From the NCBI RefSeq assembly GCF_002407245.1, contig NZ_CP010681.1:2542001-2606000 (forward strand): DNA of 64,000 bases. Direction: 5' to 3'. This document shows positions 8,601 to 16,835 of this stretch, piece after piece; the first letter of the stretch is position 1; the number at the start of each line of letters is the position of its first letter. The notes beneath the pieces are model-generated. The model did no database searches. It was not told where the DNA came from and saw only the letters and a program-made list of their open reading frames with translations. Source of the stretch: Phaeobacter piscinae (GTDB lineage: Bacteria; Pseudomonadota; Alphaproteobacteria; Rhodobacterales; Rhodobacteraceae). The position numbers and the translations under genes are program-made.

Positions 8601-9475
8601 AGGAGGAAGTTTTGAACTTCCCGTGAGCAGGTTTCAAGCGATTTGCGCATCTTTTGGAAGGCGCCTGCCTCCAGCTGGCGAACACGCTCCTTGGACAAGC
8701 CCAGCTCGGTTCCGAGGCTCTCCAATGTGCGGGGCTTGTCCCGCAGTTTGCGCTCCGTAATGATGAAGCGTTCGCGATCATTCAGCGCCTGCATCGCCTC
8801 CACCAGCCAGGTCCGCAGTTGCTGAGTGTCATGGCTCTCCTCGACCAGCTCGGCGGCCTGAGCGCTGTCATCTTCCAGCGCCTCGATCCACTCGCGCCCC
8901 TCTTCCTCGGCTGACTGGACAGCGTTTAGCGAGAAATCCGCGCCCGCCAGCCGCCCGTCCATCATCTGAACATCCCGCAGCGGCACGCCGATTTCGGTGG
9001 CAATCTGCTGGTGCAGCTGATGCTGATCCAGACGTGAGCCCTCCGACTGGGCCTGACGCTCCAGCTGAGCCTGCACCCGGCGCATATTGAAGAACAGCGA
9101 TTTCTGCGAAGAGGTCGAGCCGGTCCGCACCATCGACCAGTTGCGCATCACATAGTCCTGAATGGAGGCCTTGATCCACCAGACCGCATAGGTGGAGAAC
9201 CGCACACCCCGATCCGGGTCAAACTTATCCGCCGCCTTCATCAGGCCCAGACCCGCCTCCTGAATAAGGTCGTTCATAGGTGCGCCGTAGCGGCGGAATT
9301 TGGACGCCATCGAAATGGCCAGTCGCATATAGGCGTTGATCAAGCGGTGCAGCGCCTGCACATCACGTTCATCCCGCCAAGCATAGGCCAGTTGCAGCTC
9401 TGTTTCCGCGTCCAGCAATTCCGCCTTCATTGCCCGCTTGGGCAACGGGTTTTCGATCATGGTATCAAGTGCCAT
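8597..9475 (-). CDS. rpoH: RNA polymerase sigma-32 family factor
   Basis: A 292-residue sigma factor for heat-shock or related promoters. Region 2 is complete (LINAYMRLAISMASKF, NDLIQEAGLGLMKAADKFDP, RFSTYAVWWIKASIQDYV), the RpoH box with QKSLFFNMRR lies at about 124-133, and region 4 ends in LGLSKERVRQLE. Many Rhodobacteraceae carry two rpoH paralogues; the QKS form of the box hints at the RpoHII type, but this is a guess. The 296-base upstream region to cobU must contain its promoter. It overlaps chaN downstream. Confidence 0.94.
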   Translation of the reverse strand: MALDTMIENPLPKRAMKAELLDAETELQLAYAWRDERDVQALHRLINAYMRLAISMASKFRRYGAPMNDLIQEAGLGLMKAADKFDPDRGVRFSTYAVWWIKASIQDYVMRNWSMVRTGSTSSQKSLFFNMRRVQAQLERQAQSEGSRLDQHQLHQQIATEIGVPLRDVQMMDGRLAGADFSLNAVQSAEEEGREWIEALEDDSAQAAELVEESHDTQQLRTWLVEAMQALNDRERFIITERKLRDKPRTLESLGTELGLSKERVRQLEAGAFQKMRKSLETCSREVQNFLL

Positions 9476-9771
9476 TTTTCTTCCCCGTAGATGAATTTTG
9501 ATCTGATTACGCGCGCTGCGCGGATTTGGATCACTTCACAATTGGCAATTTCCCGAAAATAGGGTCGGGACGGTTCTTCGCGGCCGGATGGGGCGTGGAG
9601 AAAAACGCCTAAAAGCGCCGCCGCATCGGGCCGGTCTGGGGTGCAATCAACGTCTGAAATGTGGCGCCACCCTCGGCAGGTTGACGCGCTCTTGTGGTCA
9701 ACACATCTTGTGCTGCATCGCACCCGTGGCTACCCAGTCACGCAACACTCGATGCAATCAGGGTAATAAAA

Positions 9772-10290
9772 GTGCCGTCTAAAGTCACATTCATTCTGGG
9801 CGGCGCAGCGTCGGGCAAGTCTGATTTTGCCGAAAACCTCTGCCTAAACTCTGGTAAAGACAGGGTTTATCTCGCCACTTCACAAGTGTTTGACGATGAG
9901 ATGCGGGCGAAAATTGATCGCCACCTCCATCAGCGGGGCACCGGCTGGACCACCCATGAGGCGCCAATGGACCTTGCGCCGGTGCTCGACTCGCTAACGG
10001 CAGATCAGATCTGCCTCGTGGATTGCGCCACCATGTGGCTCAGCAATCAGATGCTGGCGGAGGCGAATCTGGAGGCCGCTCAGCGCGACCTGCTGGAGGC
10101 GCTGGGGCGCTGCGCGGCTGAGGTGGTTGTCGTCTCCAACGAGGTGGGCCACGGCATTGTGCCGGACAATGCGTTGGCGCGCGCCTTCCGTGAGGCGCAA
10201 GGGCGGCTCAATATCGCATTGGCCGGAATGGCCGACCGGGCCGTGCTGGTCACCGCCGGACTGCCGCAGCTGCTGAAAGGAACGCTATGA
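9772..10290 (+). CDS. cobU: Adenosylcobinamide kinase / adenosylcobinamide-phosphate guanylyltransferase
   Basis: About 172 residues, normal for CobU/CobP, which phosphorylates adenosylcobinamide and then attaches GMP during cobalamin nucleotide-loop assembly. The P-loop GGAASGKS sits at residues 9-16 and the family segment SNEVGHGIVPDN near the middle. The open frame reaches back to 9694, but family proteins begin just before the P-loop, so I choose the GTG at 9772. It overlaps the next gene as ATGA, which pairs it with a histidine phosphatase that may complete the same pathway. Confidence 0.9.
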   Translation: MPSKVTFILGGAASGKSDFAENLCLNSGKDRVYLATSQVFDDEMRAKIDRHLHQRGTGWTTHEAPMDLAPVLDSLTADQICLVDCATMWLSNQMLAEANLEAAQRDLLEALGRCAAEVVVVSNEVGHGIVPDNALARAFREAQGRLNIALAGMADRAVLVTAGLPQLLKGTL

Positions 10291-10892
10291 ACAACGATGC
10301 CATCACACGGCTGTTTCTGGTCCGCCACGGTCCCACCCATGCCAAATCCATGGTCGGCTGGTCCGATCTGCCCGCGGATCTGTCGGACACTGCCGCGCTG
10401 GACCGGCTGCATGGCTACCTGCCGGAACAGGCGCTGGTGGTCTCCTCCGATCTGAGCCGGGCGCGCGATACCGCCACCGCCATCGGCCGCGACCGGCAGC
10501 GGCTGGCGGATCATCGGGAGTTGCGCGAGATTCATTTCGGCGCCTGGGAGCTGCGCAGCTGGCGGGAGATTGACGCCGAAGACCCCGAACGCATCCGCGC
10601 CTATTGGGAAACCCCCGGCGATGTGACCCCGCCTGGCGGCGAGAGCTGGAATCAGGTCTGCGCGCGGGTAAATGGCGCCATCAACGGGCTGATCGACACC
10701 CATCGTGGGCGCGATCTGATTGTGGTGGGCCATTTCGGCCAGATCCTGACACAAATCCAGCGGGCCGAGCGGCTGACTGCCGAGGAGGCCTTCTCTCACC
10801 GGATCGACAATCTGTCGATCACGGAACTCACCCATCAGGGAACCGATTGGGAGCAAGGCTGGGGCTGCGGGAAAATCAATCACAATCCGTGA
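10287..10892 (+). CDS. Histidine phosphatase family protein, possible alpha-ribazole phosphatase (CobC-like)
   Basis: A 201-residue member of the phosphoglycerate-mutase-like superfamily. The phospho-accepting RHG is at residues 13-15, and the second catalytic His is in VVGHFGQ. Overlap with cobU (ATGA) suggests that it dephosphorylates alpha-ribazole phosphate or the final cobalamin phosphate, the CobC role. The superfamily is broad and sequence alone does not prove this. Confidence 0.8.
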   Translation: MNNDAITRLFLVRHGPTHAKSMVGWSDLPADLSDTAALDRLHGYLPEQALVVSSDLSRARDTATAIGRDRQRLADHRELREIHFGAWELRSWREIDAEDPERIRAYWETPGDVTPPGGESWNQVCARVNGAINGLIDTHRGRDLIVVGHFGQILTQIQRAERLTAEEAFSHRIDNLSITELTHQGTDWEQGWGCGKINHNP

Positions 10893-10950
10893 TGGATGTG
10901 CGCACAAATATTACCTTTGGGAATGACTTGTGACGCGCTAGCTTCGCGCC

Positions 10951-11634
10951 ATGACATATCAACTTTATATCGGTGATCGCAAGTATTCCAGCTGGTCGTT
11001 GCGCGGCTGGCTGATGCTGGAAAAATTCAACCTGCCCCATGAGGTCTCCTTGATTGAGATGTTTTCGGGCACCATGAAAGCGCAGATGGCGGCGCTGGCG
11101 CCTGCGCGGCTGCTGCCCACGCTGCAACTCCCCGATGGGACCGTGATTGGCGAAACCGTCGCCATTGCCGAAACGCTGGCGGAGCGCCACCCCGAGGCTG
11201 GCATGTGGCCCGAGGATCCGCGCCAGCGCGCAACGGCCCGCTGGTTGGTGGCGGAGATGGCCTCCGGCTTTGGCGCGCTGCGCAGCGCCTGTCCGATGCA
11301 ATTGGCCCATGTCTATCAGGGGTTTGAACCCTCTGACGCGGTTCTGGCGGATCTGCGGCGCATTGAGGCGCTGTTCGACCATGCGCGGAGGGTCTCTGGT
11401 TGTGCGGAAGGCTGGCTCTTTGGCAACTATTCCATCGCGGATGCCTTTTATGCGCCGGTGGCGGCGCGCATTGTTGGCTTTGATCTGCCTGTTTCGGAGG
11501 CGATGCGCGCCTATTGCCGGGTCACGCTTTCTGACCCTGTGTTGCGCCGTTGGCGGGACCGGATGGATGAGGTGAGCTATGCCAGTGACCCCTATCCGAT
11601 TGATCTGCCGCGCAAACCCTGGCAGCTGAGCTGA
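10951..11634 (+). CDS. Glutathione S-transferase family protein
   Basis: A 227-residue cytosolic GST-like protein. The N-terminal thioredoxin-like domain starts with LYIGDRKYSSWSLRGWLML, where the Ser residues occupy the catalytic position, and contains the cis-Pro segment LLPTLQLPDG followed by IGETVAIAETL, which holds the glutathione glutamyl group. A helical C-terminal domain follows (DAFYAPVAARI). It stands alone between cobU-cobC and comM. Substrate unknown. Confidence 0.88.
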   Translation: MTYQLYIGDRKYSSWSLRGWLMLEKFNLPHEVSLIEMFSGTMKAQMAALAPARLLPTLQLPDGTVIGETVAIAETLAERHPEAGMWPEDPRQRATARWLVAEMASGFGALRSACPMQLAHVYQGFEPSDAVLADLRRIEALFDHARRVSGCAEGWLFGNYSIADAFYAPVAARIVGFDLPVSEAMRAYCRVTLSDPVLRRWRDRMDEVSYASDPYPIDLPRKPWQLS

Positions 11635-11754
11635 GCCTCCGGTCGGCCCTCAAGGTAAATAATACGTAAAACCCCAAGGGTTTCGCACGCGCATTAACGA
11701 CTCCGAAACCACGTTGCCAAAGCATCTTTCCCACCCACAGCGGAAAGGGGAGAG

Positions 11755-13257
11755 ATGATTTCGCGCGCGTATACCGTGGCCTTTCAAGGCATAGAGGCCC
11801 GCCCGGTGGAGGTGCAATGCGCCGTCGCAGCCGGCCTGCCTGCCTTCTCCATCGTGGGTCTGCCCGACAAGGCCGTGAGCGAGGCGCGCGAACGGGTACG
11901 CTCCGCCCTTGCGACCATGTCGATTGCCCTGCCCTCGCGCCGGATCACCGTCAACCTGTCGCCAGCAGATCTGCCCAAGGAGGGCAGCCATTTCGACCTC
12001 CCCATCGCGCTGGCGCTGCTGGCCGCCATCGAGATTGTGCCGCCGGAAGCCGCCTCCGAGACCATCGCGCTGGGGGAATTGTCGCTCGATGGCAGTCTGG
12101 TGCCCGTGGTGGGCGCGCTGCCTGCCGCCATGGCGGCCGCCAGTGAAGGACGGCGCCTGCTTTGTCCCAAGGCCTCTGGCGCGGAGGCCGCCTGGGTCAG
12201 TGATGCAACGGTGATTGGCGCCAGCGGGTTATCAGATGTGGTGCGGCATTTTACCGGGCAGATGGTGATCCCCCCGGCAGAACCCGGTGACGTCATTGAG
12301 GGCCCCATAGGTAAGGATCTGCGCGATGTGAAAGGTCAGGAACGGGCCAAACGCGCATTGGAAATCGCCGCCGCCGGACGGCATCATCTGTTCATGGTGG
12401 GATCACCGGGATCGGGGAAATCCATGTTGGCGGCGCGGCTGTCCTCCATCCTGCCGCCCCTCACGGCGGCTGAGGCGCTGGAGACATCCATGATCCAGTC
12501 GCTTTGCGGGTTGATCGACGACGGTGGCATTCGCCGCGAACGCCCGTACCGCGAACCCCATCACACTGCGTCAATGGCGGCGATTGTCGGCGGCGGTCGG
12601 CGGGCGCAGCCGGGGGAGATCAGCCTGGCCCACAACGGGGTTCTGTTTCTTGATGAGCTGCCGGAGTTCAGCCGCGCGGTACTGGAAACCCTGCGCCAGC
12701 CGTTGGAGACCGGCCAAGTGAATGTGGCGCGCGCCAATGCCCATGTCAGCTACCCCAGCCGCTTCATGCTGGTGGCAGCGGCCAACCCCTGCAAATGCGG
12801 TGCGCTGAGCGATGCCAGCCGGGCCTGTGCGCGGGCGCCGCAATGTTCGGCGGATTATCTCGGCCGTATCTCCGGGCCATTGATGGACCGGTTTGACCTG
12901 CGGGTGGATGTACCGCCAGTGGCATTTGCCGATCTGGACATGCCGGGCGACAGCGAACCATCAGCAGATGTGGCGATGCGGGTCGCCATCGCGCGTGAAA
13001 TCCAGACCAGCCGCTACCGCGATCATCCCGGCCTGCGCCAGAACGCCGATGCGGAGGGGCAATTGCTGGAAGATGTGGCGACCCCCGATGCCGAGAGCCG
13101 CGCGCTGTTGCTACAGGCTGCCGACCGGTTCGGCCTGACCGCGCGCGGGTATCACCGGGTATTGCGGGTGGCCCGCACCATCGCGGATCTGGATGGGGCG
13201 CCGGATGTCCGCCGCCCCCATATCGCCGAAGCGATCAGTTTTCGGATTGCTGCCTAG
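11755..13257 (+). CDS. comM: YifB/ComM-family Mg-chelatase-like AAA+ ATPase
   Basis: A 500-residue protein with an N-terminal Lon-protease-like S5 fold (PAFSIVGLPDKAVSEARERV, about 29-48), then an AAA+ module with Walker A GSPGSGKS at about 216-223, Walker B VLFLDELPEFSR and the Cys-containing insertion NPCKCG, and a C-terminal Mg-chelatase subunit. In gamma-proteobacteria ComM is a hexameric branch-migration helicase promoting integration of foreign DNA during transformation; the same role is inferred here. A ggggagag site precedes the ATG. It converges on gshB without a clear terminator. Confidence 0.92.
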   Translation: MISRAYTVAFQGIEARPVEVQCAVAAGLPAFSIVGLPDKAVSEARERVRSALATMSIALPSRRITVNLSPADLPKEGSHFDLPIALALLAAIEIVPPEAASETIALGELSLDGSLVPVVGALPAAMAAASEGRRLLCPKASGAEAAWVSDATVIGASGLSDVVRHFTGQMVIPPAEPGDVIEGPIGKDLRDVKGQERAKRALEIAAAGRHHLFMVGSPGSGKSMLAARLSSILPPLTAAEALETSMIQSLCGLIDDGGIRRERPYREPHHTASMAAIVGGGRRAQPGEISLAHNGVLFLDELPEFSRAVLETLRQPLETGQVNVARANAHVSYPSRFMLVAAANPCKCGALSDASRACARAPQCSADYLGRISGPLMDRFDLRVDVPPVAFADLDMPGDSEPSADVAMRVAIAREIQTSRYRDHPGLRQNADAEGQLLEDVATPDAESRALLLQAADRFGLTARGYHRVLRVARTIADLDGAPDVRRPHIAEAISFRIAA

Positions 13258-13279
13258 GCGGGATTTCGGCGCCCGTGGC

Positions 13280-14212
13280 TCAAAGCTTGGCCTCGATCGC
13301 CTGCCAGATTTTTTCGGCGATATTCACCCCGTCAAAGCGCTCCAGCTCCTGAATGCCGGTGGGGGAGGTCACGTTGATCTCAGTCAGATAGTCGCCGATC
13401 ACATCAATGCCGACAAAGATCTGGCCCTTCTCGCGCAGCAACGGACCGATGGCGGCACAAATCTCACGATCGCGGTCGCTGAGGCTGATTTTTTCGGGCC
13501 GGCCACCCACATGCATGTTGGAGCGGGTCTCGCCCGCTGCTGGCACGCGATTGATGGCCCCGACGGGTTCGCCATCGACAAGGATCACCCGCTTGTCGCC
13601 GTTGGACACGTCGGGCAGAAATTTCTGCACGATCAGCGGCTCGCGGCTGAAGCCGGTGAACAGCTCATGCAGCGAGGTCAGGTTGCGGTCATTGGCGTCG
13701 AGCCGGAACACCCCGGCCCCGCCATTGCCATAGAGCGGCTTCAGAATGATGTCGCCGTGTTTTTCCTTGAACGCCTTGATGGTCTCCAGATCGCGGGCGA
13801 CAGTGGTCGGCGGCGTCAATTCAGGGAAGTCCAGAACCAGCAGTTTTTCCGGGTAGTTGCGGACCCAGAACGGATCATTCACCACCAGCGCCTGGCCTTT
13901 CAGGCGGTCCAGCAGATGGGTCGAGGTGATGTAATGCATGTCAAAGGGCGGGTCCTGACGCAGCCAGACCACGTCAAAGTCGCTCAGATCCACTTCGCGG
14001 CGTGGGCCGAGTTCCGCCGGGCTGCCAGCAACGCGCTGGACCGTCATATCATGGCCGCGCGCGGTGATCCGCCCTTCCTGATAGGCGAGCTGGTCGGGAC
14101 TGTAGAAAAACAGCTCATGCCCGCGCGCCTGCGCCTCCTCCGCGATGCGGAAGCTGCTGTCGGCGTTGATGTCAACGTCGGTGATCGGATCCATTTGGAA
14201 GGCGATTTTCAT
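13280..14212 (-). CDS. gshB: Glutathione synthase
   Basis: A 310-residue ATP-grasp enzyme that joins gamma-glutamylcysteine and glycine. It starts with KIAFQMDPI and contains the VWLRQDPPFDMHYI segment, the grasp motif DIILKPLYGNGGAGVFR and the C-terminal EINVTSPTGIQELER that binds ATP, metal and product. Length is standard (about 315). The yraN and rsmI genes lie upstream in the same direction, a common order. Confidence 0.96.
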   Translation of the reverse strand: MKIAFQMDPITDVDINADSSFRIAEEAQARGHELFFYSPDQLAYQEGRITARGHDMTVQRVAGSPAELGPRREVDLSDFDVVWLRQDPPFDMHYITSTHLLDRLKGQALVVNDPFWVRNYPEKLLVLDFPELTPPTTVARDLETIKAFKEKHGDIILKPLYGNGGAGVFRLDANDRNLTSLHELFTGFSREPLIVQKFLPDVSNGDKRVILVDGEPVGAINRVPAAGETRSNMHVGGRPEKISLSDRDREICAAIGPLLREKGQIFVGIDVIGDYLTEINVTSPTGIQELERFDGVNIAEKIWQAIEAKL

Positions 14213-14310
14213 TATGTCAGTCCCTCATGACCTGGGCAAAATGACATGGGCAAAACCGCCCACATCGAATACATGGCCCAGCTTGGCGGCGGGTTCAATG
14301 GCTGAACTGA

Positions 14311-14715
14311 TCAACCCTGACCATAAGCGTTTTCCAGCACCTCAACCCTGCCGGTGCCATTGACCACAGCCACGTCCAGCCTTGACTCGGTCAGCTGGCC
14401 CGCCGGTTCCCCCGCCAGAAACTGCGCCGCACTGGCCATCATGCGTTGCATCTGCGCGGCATTGATGCGCGCCATCGCCTGATCGCGGGTGGCGCTGTGT
14501 TTGACCTCGACAAACACCACCATCGCGCCAAGCCGCAGGATGAGATCGATTTCGGCGCCGCCGCCGCGCCAACGGCGTGCCGCGATCTGATAGCCCTGCC
14601 GCTCATAGAAACGCGCCACCAACTCCTCCGCCGCCTGTCCGGCGTGATGGGATTTTGCGCCACGTAGCCCACGGGCAGAGGCGCGCTTGGGCGGGGTGTC
14701 CTGCCGCCCAGCCAT
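14311..14715 (-). CDS. YraN family (UPF0102) nuclease-fold protein
   Basis: A 134-residue basic protein with the restriction-endonuclease-like core GGAEIDLILR and FVEVKHS (Asp then Glu-x-Lys). The N-terminal RGAKSHHAGQAAEELVARFY is also typical. YraN proteins are predicted to act on Holliday junctions or stalled replication, but the role is poorly established. It begins two bases after the rsmI stop, the widespread rsmI-yraN pairing. Confidence 0.9.
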   Translation of the reverse strand: MAGRQDTPPKRASARGLRGAKSHHAGQAAEELVARFYERQGYQIAARRWRGGGAEIDLILRLGAMVVFVEVKHSATRDQAMARINAAQMQRMMASAAQFLAGEPAGQLTESRLDVAVVNGTGRVEVLENAYGQG

Positions 14716-14717
14716 GC

Positions 14718-15578
14718 TCAGCCTTCGTCCTTGGCCATATCAAGCGCCAGTTGGTAGATCTTCCGACGGGGCAGATTGTGCATCTCCGCCACGATGGAGG
14801 CGGCGTCTTTCACGGAATTGTCCTTCAGCGCGGCGCGCAGATCGCTGTCGAGATCGCCGTCGCTGACACTGGCACCGCGGGCGCGATCCACCAGCACCAC
14901 GATTTCGCCCTTCACGGGGGCCTGATCCAGACCTTCGGCGAGGGTCAGCAGGCTGTCGCGGCGCACCTCCTCGAATTTCTTGGTGATTTCGCGGCAGAGC
15001 GCGGCAGGGCGATCCCCGAGAACCGCCGCCATATCGCGCAGGGAGGCGGCAATCCGCTTCGGCGATTCGTAGAATACCAGCGTGCCGGGCACCGCTGTCA
15101 GCTCTTCCAGCCGCTTGCGGCGGGCACCGCTGGCATTGGGCAGAAAGCCTGCAAAGAAAAACGCATCCGTTGGCAGACCCGCCAATGTCAGCGCCGCCAG
15201 CGCCGCAGAGGCGCCCGGTGCAACGGTCACCAGATGTCCGGCCTCAGCAGCGGCGCGGCTGAGATCGTAGCCCGGATCGGCGATAAGTGGCATACCCGCC
15301 TCGGAGGCATAGGCCACCGATTGCCCCGCCTCCAGCGCGGTCAGCAGGCGTGCGCGGGCCCCTGCACCGCTGTGATCATGATAGGCCACAATCTGCCGCC
15401 CGTTCAGCGGAACCCCGTGGATTTCCATCAGCTTGCGCAGGGAGCGGGTGTCCTCGGCAGCGATCAGATCGGCGGAGGCCAGCACATCCAGCGCCCGCAA
15501 AGTGATGTCGCGCGCGGTGCCGATGGGCGTCGCAACAAAGTAGAGGCCGGATGGCAAATGGACGATCTTGTGATTCAC
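14718..15578 (-). CDS. rsmI: 16S rRNA 2'-O-ribose C1402 methyltransferase
   Basis: A 286-residue member of the tetrapyrrole-methylase fold that uses SAM to methylate C1402 of 16S rRNA. Motifs: LYFVATPIGTARDITLRAL at the N-terminus, AEDTRSLRKLM, then VAYASEAGMPLIADPGYDL and FFAGFLPNASGARRKRLE. Transcribed divergently from the LpoA-like lipoprotein gene, a frequent arrangement in alpha- and gamma-proteobacteria. Confidence 0.95.
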   Translation of the reverse strand: MNHKIVHLPSGLYFVATPIGTARDITLRALDVLASADLIAAEDTRSLRKLMEIHGVPLNGRQIVAYHDHSGAGARARLLTALEAGQSVAYASEAGMPLIADPGYDLSRAAAEAGHLVTVAPGASAALAALTLAGLPTDAFFFAGFLPNASGARRKRLEELTAVPGTLVFYESPKRIAASLRDMAAVLGDRPAALCREITKKFEEVRRDSLLTLAEGLDQAPVKGEIVVLVDRARGASVSDGDLDSDLRAALKDNSVKDAASIVAEMHNLPRRKIYQLALDMAKDEG

Positions 15579-15662
15579 GCTGGACCCGCCTTGTTGGTCG
15601 TTTATGATCCCTCAGGTACCAACACGGCGTACGCCGCCGGACAAGGGAGTTTCAAGTCCATT

Positions 15663-16835
15663 ATGTTTGCTGTTTTTCAACACGCCCGCAAGGCGGCAAT
15701 GGCCGCTGCAACCGTGGTTTCGACGCTGGCACTGGCCGCCTGTGACACCTTGCCAACCGGTGGCGGCCCGTCGATCAACACAACCAAGCCCGTGCCCGTG
15801 GCCCTGCTGGTGCCGCGCGGGTCGGCCCAGCCCGGTGATGCGCTGCTGGCCAAAAGTCTTGAGAACGCTGCCCGGATGGCGATTGCGGATCTGAACGGGG
15901 CGCAGATCGATCTGCGAATCTATGACACCGCAGGCGCGCCGCAGCAGGCTGCAACCGCCGCGACCACTGCAATCAACGATGGCGCGCGGATCATTCTGGG
16001 GCCGGTCTACGCCGAGGCCGCCAATGCTGCCGGTCTGGTTGCCGCACAGCGCAATGTCAACGTTCTGGCCTTTTCCAACAACAGCGCCATTGCCGGTGGC
16101 AATGTCTTCATTCTGGGCCCGACGTTTGACAATACAGCGCGCCGTCTGACCAGCTATGCCGCCCGTCAGGGCAAGGGCAATATGGTGGTTGTCAGCGGCA
16201 GCGATCCCGCAGGTCAGGCCGGTCGTGTGGCGATTGAGCGCGCGGCGGCAGGCAATGGTTCCAGCATCAGTGGGGCGGTCAGCTATGAGCTGTCGCAGCA
16301 GGGCGTGATCAATGCCATTCCAACAATCCGCTCAACCGTGGCCAGCAGCGGTGCGCAATCGGTGTTCCTGACCGCGAATACCGCCGGCGCCCTGCCCCTG
16401 CTGACCCAACTGATGCCGGAGGCGGGCGTGGATCCTGCCGCGACACAGTATATCGGCCTCACGCGCTGGGACATCCCGGCACAGACGCTGGCCCTGCCGG
16501 GTGTGCAGGGCGGCTGGTTTGCAATGCCCGACACCAACCGGTCGCAGCAATTCCGCAGCCGCTATCAGGCCAGCTATGGCGCCGCGCCGCACCCCATTGG
16601 TGGGCTTGCCTATGACGGGATCGCCGCGATTGGCGCATTGGTGAGTGCAGGAAAATCCGACGCGCTGACCGGCGCGGCCCTGACCCGTGGCAATGGATTC
16701 CAGGGCACTGGCGGCATTTTCCGCCTGCGCCCGGATGGTACCAATGAACGCGGCCTTGCGGTTGCGACAATCCAAGAACAGAAGGTTGTGGTTATTGACC
16801 CAGCTCCCAGCAGCTTCGCCGGTGCCGGATTCTGA
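15663..16835 (+). CDS. LpoA/LppC-like penicillin-binding protein activator lipoprotein
   Basis: A 390-residue lipoprotein: a positively charged start, a hydrophobic stretch, and the lipobox LAAC with Cys27. The mature part has a periplasmic-binding-protein type I fold (VPVALLVPRGS, IILGPVYAEAANAAG, GGLAYDGIAAIGALV). In E. coli the LpoA C-terminal domain stimulates PBP1a; this shorter form corresponds to that domain. The frame is open back to 14577 but that extension lies antisense to rsmI and yraN, so I start at the ATG before the signal peptide. Its 3' end overlaps the start of glnD. Confidence 0.83.
   Translation: MFAVFQHARKAAMAAATVVSTLALAACDTLPTGGGPSINTTKPVPVALLVPRGSAQPGDALLAKSLENAARMAIADLNGAQIDLRIYDTAGAPQQAATAATTAINDGARIILGPVYAEAANAAGLVAAQRNVNVLAFSNNSAIAGGNVFILGPTFDNTARRLTSYAARQGKGNMVVVSGSDPAGQAGRVAIERAAAGNGSSISGAVSYELSQQGVINAIPTIRSTVASSGAQSVFLTANTAGALPLLTQLMPEAGVDPAATQYIGLTRWDIPAQTLALPGVQGGWFAMPDTNRSQQFRSRYQASYGAAPHPIGGLAYDGIAAIGALVSAGKSDALTGAALTRGNGFQGTGGIFRLRPDGTNERGLAVATIQEQKVVVIDPAPSSFAGAGF

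Noticed and set aside
14577..15662. Upstream extension of the LpoA-like frame by about 360 codons
   Set aside because: It lies antisense to rsmI and yraN, which are clear genes, and a signal peptide with lipobox starts at 15663.
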